From contig NC_008321.1 of NCBI RefSeq assembly GCF_000014685.1, forward strand, positions 558,001 through 622,000: 64,000 nucleotides of DNA. Reading direction: 5' to 3'. How positions within the stretch are numbered: position 1 is the stretch's first letter; every line of letters begins with the position of its first letter. The position numbers and the translations under genes are program-made. Positions 45,446 to 53,924 of this stretch are shown piece by piece. The stretch comes from Shewanella sp. MR-4. GTDB taxonomy: Bacteria > Pseudomonadota > Gammaproteobacteria > Enterobacterales > Shewanellaceae. The notes beneath the pieces were generated by a model. That model did no database searches, was not told the DNA's origin, and saw only the letters and a program-made list of their open reading frames with translations.

Positions 45446-47053
45446 ATGAGCACAATTGCTGCGGCACCTGAAGCTATCGCCGCGGGGGCTACACCGAGCG
45501 AATATGAGCGTGGTAGTCGCCGTTCGTGGATTGCTGTTTTCGGTGGTTTGATTGGCGCCTTTATGGCGATCCTCGATATTCAAATCACCAATGCCTCGAT
45601 GAAGGAAATCCAAGGAAGTCTCGGCGCTACGCTGGAGGAAGGCAGTTGGATTTCAACGGCTTATCTGGTTGCCGAGATGATTGCGATCCCGCTCTCGGGT
45701 TGGTTAAGCACAGGGCTTTCGGTCAGGCGTTATCTGTTGTGGACCACAGCTGCCTTTATCTTTGCCTCTATTCTGTGTTCGATTTCGTGGAACCTCGAGG
45801 CCATGATCGCCTTTCGGGCGTTGCAGGGCTTCTTTGGTGGCGCGCTGATCCCGCTGGCCTTTCGGTTGATCTTAGAATTTTTACCCGAGAATAAACGTGC
45901 CGTGGGGATGGCGCTCTTTGGCGTGACTGCGACGTTTGCGCCCTCGATTGGCCCAACCTTAGGTGGTTGGTTAACCGAGCATTTTAGTTGGCATTACCTG
46001 TTTTATATCAACGTGCCGCCCGGATTGCTGGTGATGGCAATGTTGGCCTATGGTCTCGAAAAACGCCCTGTGGTGTGGGATAAACTGAAGAATGCCGACT
46101 TAGCGGGCATTGTCACTATGGCGCTAGGCATGGGCTGCCTCGAGGTCGTGCTTGAGGAAGGTAACCGCAAGGATTGGTTTGGCTCGGATTTGATCCGCAA
46201 TCTCGCCATCATTGCCGCGGTGAATTTAGTGCTGTTTGTGTGGATCCAGCTTAAACGTAAAGATCCTTTAGTGAATTTGCGCCTGCTCGGTAAACGCGAT
46301 TTTGTGCTTTCGACCATAGCTTACTTTTTGCTGGGGATGGCTCTCTTTGGCGCTATCTATTTGATCCCACTTTATTTGTCTCAAGTGCATGATTACACGC
46401 CGCTGGAAATCGGCGAAGTCATTATGTGGATGGGGTTCCCGCAGCTCTTGGTATTGCCATTAGTGCCGCGTTTAATGCAACGTTTCGACGGGCGTTATTT
46501 AGCCGCCTTCGGCTTTTTTATGTTTGCCCTCAGTTATTACATGAATAGCCAAATGACCGCCGATTACGCAGGGCCGCAGATGATCGCCTCCCAAGTGGTG
46601 CGCGCCTTAGGCCAGCCCTTTATCTTGGTGCCCATTGGCATGTTGGCGACGGCCCATTTAAAGCCCCATGAGAATCCTTCGGCTTCGACCGTATTGAACG
46701 TGATGCGTAACTTAGGCGGTGCCTTTGGTATTGCGCTGGTGGCGACCTTAAGCGATAACCTTGCCCGCGGTCATTTTGCCCATGTGAAGGAGTCTTTACC
46801 AGCGGTCAGCACACAGGCGCAGGACTATTTGAATCAGAGCGCCAGTATGTTGCAACAGGGTGGCTCGGATCCCTATACCGCCTCGATGCAGGCCAAAGCA
46901 CTATTAGGGCAAACCATGAGTCAGCAGGCCTATATTCAAGCCTATAACGATGTGTTTTTGATTATGGGGGCCATGTTGTTAATTGCCGTGGTGGCTGTGC
47001 TGCTTATCCGTAAACCTCAAGGGCCAGTCGCCCATGATGCGGCAATTGAATAA
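45446..47053 (+). CDS. EmrB-type DHA2 family MFS multidrug transporter
   Basis: 535 residues with fourteen predicted helices. It shows the DHA2 signatures AFMAILDIQITNASMKEIQGSLG and the motif C-like FGVTATFAPSIGPTLGGWLTEHFSWHYLFYINVPPG. It exports hydrophobic compounds by proton antiport together with the upstream fusion protein and a TolC-like duct. Substrate is unknown. The MITE-like element at 47063 begins 10 bases past its stop. Confidence 0.92.
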   Translation: MSTIAAAPEAIAAGATPSEYERGSRRSWIAVFGGLIGAFMAILDIQITNASMKEIQGSLGATLEEGSWISTAYLVAEMIAIPLSGWLSTGLSVRRYLLWTTAAFIFASILCSISWNLEAMIAFRALQGFFGGALIPLAFRLILEFLPENKRAVGMALFGVTATFAPSIGPTLGGWLTEHFSWHYLFYINVPPGLLVMAMLAYGLEKRPVVWDKLKNADLAGIVTMALGMGCLEVVLEEGNRKDWFGSDLIRNLAIIAAVNLVLFVWIQLKRKDPLVNLRLLGKRDFVLSTIAYFLLGMALFGAIYLIPLYLSQVHDYTPLEIGEVIMWMGFPQLLVLPLVPRLMQRFDGRYLAAFGFFMFALSYYMNSQMTADYAGPQMIASQVVRALGQPFILVPIGMLATAHLKPHENPSASTVLNVMRNLGGAFGIALVATLSDNLARGHFAHVKESLPAVSTQAQDYLNQSASMLQQGGSDPYTASMQAKALLGQTMSQQAYIQAYNDVFLIMGAMLLIAVVAVLLIRKPQGPVAHDAAIE

Positions 47054-47062
47054 GACTGGTTT

Positions 47063-47327
47063 ATACCAATCGTATTAAATATCTGTTCATTCAGCGGGAA
47101 TTCAACGCGCTTTAGACAAGGCGAAGGCTTGAAGGCATAGTGGTGCTCTGTCGAAAGCCTTAAACGCAGTATAAAGCGCGTTGAAACCCGCCCTTTGGGA
47201 GCCACACAGGCATCCCACTCCGGTGTTGCATTGGCTTAAAAGGGAATGGCCATTTCTGCGTCAATGCGCCTAGGATTGAAATGCCTGTGAGGCTCTGAAC
47301 TGATTAGATATTTAATGTGATTGGTAT
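47063..47327. mobile_element. 265-bp MITE-like element related to the one at 42141
   Basis: Imperfect terminal inverted repeats (ATACCAATCGTATTAAATATCT at the left, paired with AGATATTTAAT-GT-GATTGGTAT at the right, about 20 of 22). Arms GCGGGAATTCAACGCGCTTTA and TAAAGCGCGTTGAAACCCGC, about 80 bases apart, make a long hairpin. The interior aligns with the reverse complement of the 42141-42410 element, although the outermost ends differ. It fills most of the 395-base gap between the pump and elaA and has no coding capacity. Confidence 0.8.
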
Positions 47328-47355
47328 TATTTCATTTTCGCAATGCGTAACCCTT

Positions 47356-47390
47356 GCGCCTTAATTCCCCCAGGATTAAGGCGCTTTTTT
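47356..47390 (+). terminator. Terminator of the EmrAB-like operon
   Basis: A perfect 10-bp stem GCGCCTTAAT/ATTAAGGCGC followed by six Ts. It now sits about 300 bases past the pump gene because the MITE-like element lies between. Confidence 0.9.
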
Positions 47391-47448
47391 ATGCGGCGAC
47401 CGCTGTGATAGACTCGAGCTCTTTTCCGGTAGTACGCAGAGCCTTTTT

Positions 47449-47922
47449 ATGTCGATACAAGATTCAGTCGAGTGGCAAAATCTTAAATTTAATCAATTAA
47501 CTGCTAACACTTTGTATGAGATTCTCAAATTGAGAGTCGATGTGTTTGTGGTCGAGCAGGCCTGTGCTTATCCAGAGCTTGACGATAAAGATAGACACCC
47601 TGAAACTCAGCATTTAATCGGCTTATCACCAGCGGGCGAGTTACTCACCTATGCCCGCATCTTACCTCCTGGGCTGAGTTATCCCGAGGCTAGTATTGGC
47701 CGAGTCGTCGTGTCTCCAGCGGGACGAGGTAAAGGACTGGCAATGCCTTTGATGCAACGGGCGATTGATGCCGCTCTTAGCACTTGGCCTGCAGCGGGTA
47801 TCCAAATTGGTGCTCAGGATTATCTGAAAAGCTTCTATCAAAAACTTGGGTTTAGCGCCTGTTCCGACATGTATTTGGAAGATGGTATTCCCCATATCGA
47901 TATGCGCTACCAGCCTAAGTGA
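47449..47922 (+). CDS. elaA: GNAT-family N-acetyltransferase, ElaA type
   Basis: 157 residues. It shows the ElaA layout: LYEILKLRVDVFVVEQACAYPELDDKDRHPETQHLIG, then LLTYARILPPG and the acetyl-CoA loop IGRVVVSPAGRGKGLAMPLMQRAI. It acetylates an unknown amine substrate in the cytoplasm. It lies 44 bases before the small monooxygenase gene on the same strand and is likely cotranscribed. Confidence 0.92.
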   Translation: MSIQDSVEWQNLKFNQLTANTLYEILKLRVDVFVVEQACAYPELDDKDRHPETQHLIGLSPAGELLTYARILPPGLSYPEASIGRVVVSPAGRGKGLAMPLMQRAIDAALSTWPAAGIQIGAQDYLKSFYQKLGFSACSDMYLEDGIPHIDMRYQPK

Positions 47923-47965
47923 TCTGGTTTTAACTAGCTGACTTTACTCTTATTAAGGAAATCAA

Positions 47966-48292
47966 ATGACGACAGTTACGGACTACAAAATCAATCAACA
48001 ACAACTCGTTTGCGTCGCGAGCTTTTTAGCGAAAGAAGGTAAAACCGAGGCCTTGATTGCGGCACTCGCTTCGCTGATCCCCGATACGCGCCGCGAAGCA
48101 GGCTGCATCCGTTATGAGCTCAATGTCAGCCGTGATGAACCGCGCCGCGTGACCTTTGTGGAGAAGTTTGTCGATATCGACGCGTTCAATAAACACTGTG
48201 CAAAGGACGCTATCCAACATTATTTCCATCAGGTGATGCCCGAGTTAGTCGAGTCTTTCCATGTGGAAACCTATTATCAAGTCATCGTCTAG
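47966..48292 (+). CDS. Small ABM-fold (putative quinol) monooxygenase
   Basis: 108 residues. A single antibiotic-biosynthesis-monooxygenase domain: VCVASFLAKEGKTEALIAALASLIPDTRREAGCIRYELNVSRDEP, then FVEKFVDIDAFNKHCAKDAIQHYF. These YgiN-like proteins act on quinols or polyketides without a cofactor; the substrate is unknown. The ATG follows TTAAGGAAATCAA. A decayed second copy lies at 54637-54909, 6.3 kb downstream in the same orientation. Confidence 0.88.
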   Translation: MTTVTDYKINQQQLVCVASFLAKEGKTEALIAALASLIPDTRREAGCIRYELNVSRDEPRRVTFVEKFVDIDAFNKHCAKDAIQHYFHQVMPELVESFHVETYYQVIV

Positions 48293-48617
48293 CTGACTCG
48301 CCGTGCAGTATTGATAAGCCATTTTTGCCATTTTCAAGTGCTACTTGAGTGGATATTGTCGATACTGCATGTATTGCTAATACCATATATTATTCATACT
48401 GTAAGTTAATATGAAATATTGCAGGATGAAGAGTTTAAATAAAATATTTTAAATTATTTCAAGTGGATGCTAAAAATTGGGTTCATTGTGTCTCATGATA
48501 TTATTAGATGAAATGGATGAATTATTTTAGTTCACATCGAATCAATCTGATCAGGTTTGTCGGGAGGTCATTGTCCTTCTAGACTAGATTAGTAATAGGT
48601 TCATTTGCCCCCTTATT
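48293..48617. promoter_or_regulatory. AT-rich region upstream of the sigma-54 activator
   Basis: 325 bases with no gene. It is strongly AT-rich from 48380 to 48530, unlike the coding flanks. It presumably holds the activator promoter. CGGGAGG at 48560-48566 is too far from the ATG at 48618 to serve as its ribosome site. Confidence 0.4.
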
Positions 48618-49982
48618 ATGGATGAAATCGCGAAGCCTACTCCCGTAGAAAATCTTTGGAAAAGGTGGTTGCTGGTACTCGATCCTGAGCAATCTCTACC
48701 TGAGTGTAGTGAAGAACTTAAACAAGCTGCTTGGAACTGTTTAAAAGCAGTGTCGGCAGCTGAAGCTCTAGTATTGCTGCAAAAATATGATTTACGTGTC
48801 GCTATTGCCTTTATCAATGATACTAATCAAGTCTTACTCGCTAACGAAATTGCGATTATTCAAACCGAATATCCCTCGCTTCATTGGATTGCTGTCACCG
48901 ATAGCACCTTGGAGCAGCACTGCAGTTGGTTAAGTGCCGCTAACTTTATTGATTATTATCACCGTCCATTCGATTGGGGGCGTTTTGCCGATACCCTTGG
49001 GCATGCATGGGGGATGGCGCAGTTGACTGTCGCTAAAAAGGGCAAGTCAGCGCCAACAGAAGCTTTGACCACCATTAAAGGGGATCATCCGTTGTTGCAA
49101 CAGCTGCGTCAGCGGTTACACAAATTTAGTTTGTCGGATGACACGGTTTTACTCAGTGGTGAAACGGGCTCAGGCAAAGGTCTCTGTGCAAAAACGCTCC
49201 ATAGTTTATCTAAACGTCGAGATGGCCCATTTATCACAGTTAATTGCGGTGCACTTCCTATTGGACTGATCCACTCTGCACTCTTTGGTCACGAAAAAGG
49301 GGCCTTTACCGATGCAGATAAACGTTATATCGGCCATTTAGAGCAGGCCAATGGCGGCACGCTCTTTTTAGATGAAATTGCCGACTTACCTTTAGACTTA
49401 CAGGTCAATCTACTGCATGTTCTCGATGATAAACAGATCATGCGGATCGGCGGTAATGTGCCCATTAAGGTGGACTGTCGTTTGTTGTTTGCTTCTCACC
49501 AAGACCTCGAAGTCGCGATTGATGAAGGCCGTTTCCGTGAAGACTTATATCACCGCATTAATGTGTTGCGGCTGCATGTCCCCAGCCTGAGGCAATATAG
49601 TGATGAAGTGATGTTACTCGCTGAAGACTTTTTACAAGAGAATACAGACAGTAATGTCCAGTTTCATTTTAGCGACGATGCTCGCTGTGCCATGAAGCAC
49701 TACAATTGGCCCGGTAATGTACGTGAACTCCGCAACCGTATTCGCCGAGCTATGGTGTTGAGTGATGACAGCAAGATCACAGCGCAGTTGCTAGGGTTGG
49801 ATCAATTGCCAAGCCGAGCTGGTCAAGATTTGGCTCGCTGTCGTGTTGAGCATGAGGCGGAAGTACTACTAAAAGCGATCAGCGATCATAAGCACAATAT
49901 CTCCGCCGCCGCCCGCTCATTAAATATCTCCAGAGCAACGTTTTACCGCTTATTGAAAAAGTGTCAGATCAAGATGCCCTAG
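48618..49982 (+). CDS. Sigma-54-type AAA+ activator with degenerate receiver (VpsR-like)
   Basis: 454 residues. The N-terminal receiver-like domain (about 15-135) lacks a clear phospho-acceptor Asp set. It ends with FIDYYHRPFDWGRFADTLGHAWGMAQL, a layout like Vibrio VpsR. The central AAA+ domain has Walker A GETGSGKG (181-188), Walker B LFLDE (D252, E253) and arginine-rich sensor II. The sigma-54 contact loop is GAFTDA (228-233) rather than GAFTGA. A Fis-type HTH ends the protein (HNISAAARSLNISRATFYRLLKK). It directly precedes a gene with a -24/-12 promoter, its probable target. Confidence 0.93.
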   Translation: MDEIAKPTPVENLWKRWLLVLDPEQSLPECSEELKQAAWNCLKAVSAAEALVLLQKYDLRVAIAFINDTNQVLLANEIAIIQTEYPSLHWIAVTDSTLEQHCSWLSAANFIDYYHRPFDWGRFADTLGHAWGMAQLTVAKKGKSAPTEALTTIKGDHPLLQQLRQRLHKFSLSDDTVLLSGETGSGKGLCAKTLHSLSKRRDGPFITVNCGALPIGLIHSALFGHEKGAFTDADKRYIGHLEQANGGTLFLDEIADLPLDLQVNLLHVLDDKQIMRIGGNVPIKVDCRLLFASHQDLEVAIDEGRFREDLYHRINVLRLHVPSLRQYSDEVMLLAEDFLQENTDSNVQFHFSDDARCAMKHYNWPGNVRELRNRIRRAMVLSDDSKITAQLLGLDQLPSRAGQDLARCRVEHEAEVLLKAISDHKHNISAAARSLNISRATFYRLLKKCQIKMP

Positions 49983-50021
49983 CGGGCCTGTCTCTGCTGC
50001 TACAGCTTGCTTCACTCCTGT

Positions 50022-50044
50022 GACACATCTTACTCATCAAATGT
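50022..50044. promoter_or_regulatory. Possible activator-binding dyad upstream of the -24/-12 promoter
   Basis: CACAT (50022-50026) and ATGTG (50040-50044) form a short inverted repeat 34 bases upstream of the -24 element. This is tentative: it could serve the adjacent activator or be chance. Confidence 0.25.
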
Positions 50045-50077
50045 GAATAAATTCTTGTTTATCAATTGTTTAATTTT

Positions 50078-50092
50078 TGGCCTGTGACTTGC
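50078..50092 (+). promoter_or_regulatory. Sigma-54 (-24/-12) promoter
   Basis: TGGCCTGTGACTTGC carries the TGGC and TTGC elements at exactly the consensus spacing (TGGCAC-N5-TTGC). It lies 89 bases upstream of the secreted-protein start and just after an AAA+ activator gene. The start of transcription is expected near 50104. Confidence 0.75.
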
Positions 50093-50181
50093 TTTAATGC
50101 AGTGGTTCACAATCGGAATGCTCATTTGCAGAGGTTGGTGGGGGCAGCGGCATTCCGTCCACTGTAAATAAGGAGAATGTT

Positions 50182-51903
50182 ATGAAACTCAAACTATTGT
50201 TTCGTACCCTTCTACTCTGGGCTTGTACATTGATGGCATATGGTGTTCAGGCTACGGTAGATAAGGTCGAACTGGATGGTAACATTGTTAAGCAGACTAC
50301 ACTCGATGATTGGCAAACGATTAACCTCGGGAGCAGTACTGCAAATGTCACCACAGGAGTGATTTCTGACTTGCCACCACAAACGATTTTTTGGAAAGGT
50401 GGCTCGAAAGACACTTCAGACGTGACTGAATGGTGGTACAAGGACGGTGCCGTACCTGATAAAGATGACCTGCGCAATGGCTATGCGGCGGCCTATTTTA
50501 TCAATAACGGCGGTGGTAGTGACGATTTAGTGTTTTACTTTGGTGCCGAGCGTTATGCCAACAATGGTGACGCAATTATGGGATTCTGGTTTTTCCAAGA
50601 TAAAGTTGGTCCTGGCCCTGGTAATAGATTTACCGGTCAACACCAAGAAAACGACTTATTTATCATCATGGAATATCCTCAGGATTCAAATTCAGTACCC
50701 TTTGTGCAAGTGATGCGTTGGGTGAATTCTGGTGGTAATGTCTCTGAACATTTAGAGTTGCTCTATGCTTCTGGGGAAGCGGGAGCTAAATGTTTATCAG
50801 GCGGTGACACTGGGGTTGCCTGCGCCATTACCAATGAAAATCCTGAACTTGCTGGGGTGGCAAATGGTTTGTGGCCCTATGAAAACAAAGAGGGAATTCC
50901 TAACACTTATCCCTATGAGTCCTTCTTCGAAGGACGTTTGAATGTGACCCAAGCATTCTTGGCTGCGGGCGTGAGTGAAATTCCTTGTTTCAGTAGTTTC
51001 CTCATAGAAACCCGCTCGTCTCGTTCCGAATCGGCCCAATTGAAGGACTTTTTAGGCGGCGATTTCCCTCTCTGTAGTATTGGGATTGAGAAAACCTGTA
51101 GCGCTACTGAGCTGACAGGTACTAATCAATTCCGTATCGATTACATCTTAAAACTCACTAATACCGGGGTTGGTAGCATTGGTGCCAGTGAAACTGTCAC
51201 CATCAACGACACGCCAAGCAATGGTTCTGCCTTTATCATAAACCAAGCCTTGAGTGCATTTGATAACGGTGCTGACGGTTGGGCGCCTAACGAAATGTTA
51301 ACCTATACAGGTTATTACATTTCAGAGGTGAATGGCGGTACTAACACCGTCGATGCTAGTGTGAGTTTTGGCTCTGCCAGTATCAGTGCCGATCCGTACA
51401 CTGCAACCTGCGATTCGTTGGCTTTGAGTCCTATGTTAACTATTGCGAAAAACTGCAGCGTATCACTGGAGGAAAATAGTGGCTTAGTTGCCCTACGAAA
51501 AGACTACGATATTACCGTCTGTAACACTGGCGATGCACCTTTAGATGTTTCACTGACAGACTCGGTGGACACTAGTCTAAATGCATCATTCAGTTTGGAT
51601 TTTGCGAAGCAGTGCTTAACCAACAGCGATTGCGGATCTGGGTATAGTTGCGACAATAATAGTTTTATGTGTACCAATACGGCGGGCGAATTGGAGGGTA
51701 ACTTTGGCGGCAATGTTTGTCATCTAACCCAAAGTTATTACTTCCCAAGCACATTACCCACAGGAGCCGACGGTACTCTGTCTAATACCGCGACAGCGAG
51801 AGCGACTTCCCCTGTGGTTGATACGGGTGATTTGGCGACGATCGGTAACTCCGACACTGCGAGTTGTGACTTGTGTCCATTACCATTGCCAGCGCAGGAA
51901 TAG
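50182..51903 (+). CDS. Unrecognised secreted protein with beta-rich repeats
   Basis: 573 residues with a signal peptide (ending GVQATVDK). The first half (about 30-310) is Asp/Gly/Trp-rich, with aromatic motifs (WWYKDGAVPDKDDLRNGYAAAYFINNGGGSDDLVFYFGAERYANNGD) resembling uncharacterised secreted proteins of unknown fold. The second half contains two DUF11/DUF7507-like Ig-type segments (KLTNTGVGSIGASETVTINDTP and DITVCNTGDAPLDVSLTDSVD). About twenty Cys, including NSDCGSGYSCDNNSFMC, suggest disulfides. The protein ends without a sorting tail. The ATG follows AAGGAGAATGTT. I do not assign a function. Confidence 0.75.
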   Translation: MKLKLLFRTLLLWACTLMAYGVQATVDKVELDGNIVKQTTLDDWQTINLGSSTANVTTGVISDLPPQTIFWKGGSKDTSDVTEWWYKDGAVPDKDDLRNGYAAAYFINNGGGSDDLVFYFGAERYANNGDAIMGFWFFQDKVGPGPGNRFTGQHQENDLFIIMEYPQDSNSVPFVQVMRWVNSGGNVSEHLELLYASGEAGAKCLSGGDTGVACAITNENPELAGVANGLWPYENKEGIPNTYPYESFFEGRLNVTQAFLAAGVSEIPCFSSFLIETRSSRSESAQLKDFLGGDFPLCSIGIEKTCSATELTGTNQFRIDYILKLTNTGVGSIGASETVTINDTPSNGSAFIINQALSAFDNGADGWAPNEMLTYTGYYISEVNGGTNTVDASVSFGSASISADPYTATCDSLALSPMLTIAKNCSVSLEENSGLVALRKDYDITVCNTGDAPLDVSLTDSVDTSLNASFSLDFAKQCLTNSDCGSGYSCDNNSFMCTNTAGELEGNFGGNVCHLTQSYYFPSTLPTGADGTLSNTATARATSPVVDTGDLATIGNSDTASCDLCPLPLPAQE

Positions 51904-51924
51904 TTAATTGAGTTGAGTTTGCGC

Positions 51925-51954
51925 AAAAGGGCCGTTATCACGGCCCTTTTTCTT
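51925..51954. terminator. Bidirectional terminator between secreted protein and metalloprotease
   Basis: Stem AAAAGGGCCG/CGGCCCTTTT with a six-base loop lies between convergent stops. Confidence 0.9.
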
Positions 51955-51962
51955 TGATGAGA

Positions 51963-53924
51963 TTATTTATTTTTTCCTTTGCCACCCGTGCCGGTGCTGG
52001 TATCAGACGAACCACTGCTTGTCGTGCTCGGGCTGATTGTGACTGTGGCGATAGCAGTTAACTTGCCATCACTCACTGTGTAGCTAAAGCTATCGTTACC
52101 TTTAAAACGTTTCGATGGCACATAGGTCAGGGTATTATTAGCGTTGACAGTCACTTTTCCATTCAGTCCTTGAGTGGTGCCACTGATAAACAGGCTGTCA
52201 CCATCTAAATCGCTGTCATTGGCCAGCACATTCAGTACCGTACTCGCGCTGATATCGTTGAAATCATCATTCACAGCGAGTGGCGCAGTATTACTGGTTG
52301 CTGCAGTTAACAATACGCTACCAGAGCTAATCACTTGCTGTGAGCTTGTCTGATTGTTGCTGATCACTTTCCAAGTATTGCTACCACTGCCTTGCAACGC
52401 TTCTAGCGATAGGGTCAGGTGCATGCTGGTTTGTGGGGCTAGTGTCACACTGTTATTCGCTAAGCTTGCATATAAGCCTGCATCGGCTTGAGTTGTCAGG
52501 CTGTAATTGTTTTCAGGACAGGCGCTACTGTCGTTGTTGGTGAGCAGTAAATCAACCGAACCTTGCTGCCCTTGTTGCAATTGTGAGACAGCCGATTGTA
52601 CCGCTAAGCTGCTATTACCACGAATACACTGTGTTACCGTATTTTGCATTACAACATCTAAGGTGACTGAGGCGGTATCGGAAGAGATGACGTCGATACG
52701 CACTCCTTGTTGCTCAAAGGATTGTCCCGGCGCCAAACTGATATCATCCCAATCATAACTACTGCTGTTTGGTGTTGGATCAAGCAAATAGCTACTGGCA
52801 GCGTTGTTGCTGGCGCCTTCGCGCAATCTTACGCCATCGAGCATAGCGGCTGCTTCAGTCGCTAGTGAGCTATCGAACCCAGTTGCCTGACGATATTCGA
52901 CATAGTAGAACAGCTCGTTACCTGAAGTGTCCTGACCATTTGGAATTTTCAATAATAATGGGAAGTTACCTTCGGCCTCCACTGGAGATAGGGTTACACG
53001 TGAATCAGTACTTACGGTCTTGATGCGATCGCCACTAAGCCAACCTAATTGCTCCTTATGGAATGCATTGAAATGCTTGGGAGTATTGGTGCCACTCATT
53101 GCACTGAGATAGTCGCCATATTCGGTGATGGTACATTGGCTGCTGTCAGCTGTCGTGACCGCGCCACAATCTTTCTTATTGGCATGGAATAAGCCTAGGT
53201 TATGCCCCAATTCATGGTTTATGGTGGATAACTGTACTCGCTTAATCCAGCTACGTTTGCCTGCCACATTGGCTTTGCCTGACCAGGTGCACTTAGGATG
53301 AGTTGGGATCAAGTACATCACATGGTCGTAATTATCTGGGTTAAAGCCACGGGCACTAAGCTCTTGATCTGCGGCTAAGGCAACGGCATCAGTATTACAG
53401 ACAGAGACATCCACGTTGACTGTGATTGGGCTGGTCGTGTCGCCTGACAGAGTGACAGAACCATAGGAGTTTTCTTCGTAGAAAGCTGAAGCTTGATTAA
53501 ATAGCAGATCTTGGATCTCTGCTTCAGTCAGCCTGATGACAGGATTGATCGCAAAGTTTACTTCAGCCACTAAAACGCTTCTGTTGCCACTGATAGGTGT
53601 GATGGCCGAGTTGACGGTTTGGGCTGATCCTGACGTTTCATTGGTCTGCAGTAAACTGAGGTTACTATCGCTCACCTGCAATTGCTTGCCATTGGCCTGA
53701 CCAAAAACACGGATACTCTGACCGGGCTTTAACCAATGGGGGATCGATGTTAAGGCTAAGTCGTGCACTTGGTTTTGTTTACCGTGGAGACGAAACGTTT
53801 CAATCGCATGTTGTGGGAAATCTTCCACCTCGAGGGAAAGCGTGCCTTCAAAAGGGCGCATATCTGCAGCAAGGACTGTGTTGGTTAGCAGTAAGCTGCT
53901 TAACATCATGGCAGAGTATTTCAT
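51963..53924 (-). CDS. Secreted M11 (gametolysin)-type metalloprotease
   Basis: 653 residues. Signal peptide (ending VLAADM), propeptide-like N-terminal domain, then a metzincin active site HELGHNLGLFH (zinc ligands H237, H241, H247, catalytic E238). The Met-turn lies about 35 residues later (DYLSAMSG). A C-terminal Ig/cadherin-like domain (about 535-630: AVNDDFNDISASTVLNVLANDSDLDGDSLFISG, FKGNDSFSYTVSDG) ends in a Ser/Thr/Gly/Lys linker. Extracellular proteolysis is likely. It is convergent with the sigma-54-controlled secreted-protein gene; a shared regulator is possible but not shown. Confidence 0.92.
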   Translation of the reverse strand: MKYSAMMLSSLLLTNTVLAADMRPFEGTLSLEVEDFPQHAIETFRLHGKQNQVHDLALTSIPHWLKPGQSIRVFGQANGKQLQVSDSNLSLLQTNETSGSAQTVNSAITPISGNRSVLVAEVNFAINPVIRLTEAEIQDLLFNQASAFYEENSYGSVTLSGDTTSPITVNVDVSVCNTDAVALAADQELSARGFNPDNYDHVMYLIPTHPKCTWSGKANVAGKRSWIKRVQLSTINHELGHNLGLFHANKKDCGAVTTADSSQCTITEYGDYLSAMSGTNTPKHFNAFHKEQLGWLSGDRIKTVSTDSRVTLSPVEAEGNFPLLLKIPNGQDTSGNELFYYVEYRQATGFDSSLATEAAAMLDGVRLREGASNNAASSYLLDPTPNSSSYDWDDISLAPGQSFEQQGVRIDVISSDTASVTLDVVMQNTVTQCIRGNSSLAVQSAVSQLQQGQQGSVDLLLTNNDSSACPENNYSLTTQADAGLYASLANNSVTLAPQTSMHLTLSLEALQGSGSNTWKVISNNQTSSQQVISSGSVLLTAATSNTAPLAVNDDFNDISASTVLNVLANDSDLDGDSLFISGTTQGLNGKVTVNANNTLTYVPSKRFKGNDSFSYTVSDGKLTAIATVTISPSTTSSGSSDTSTGTGGKGKNK

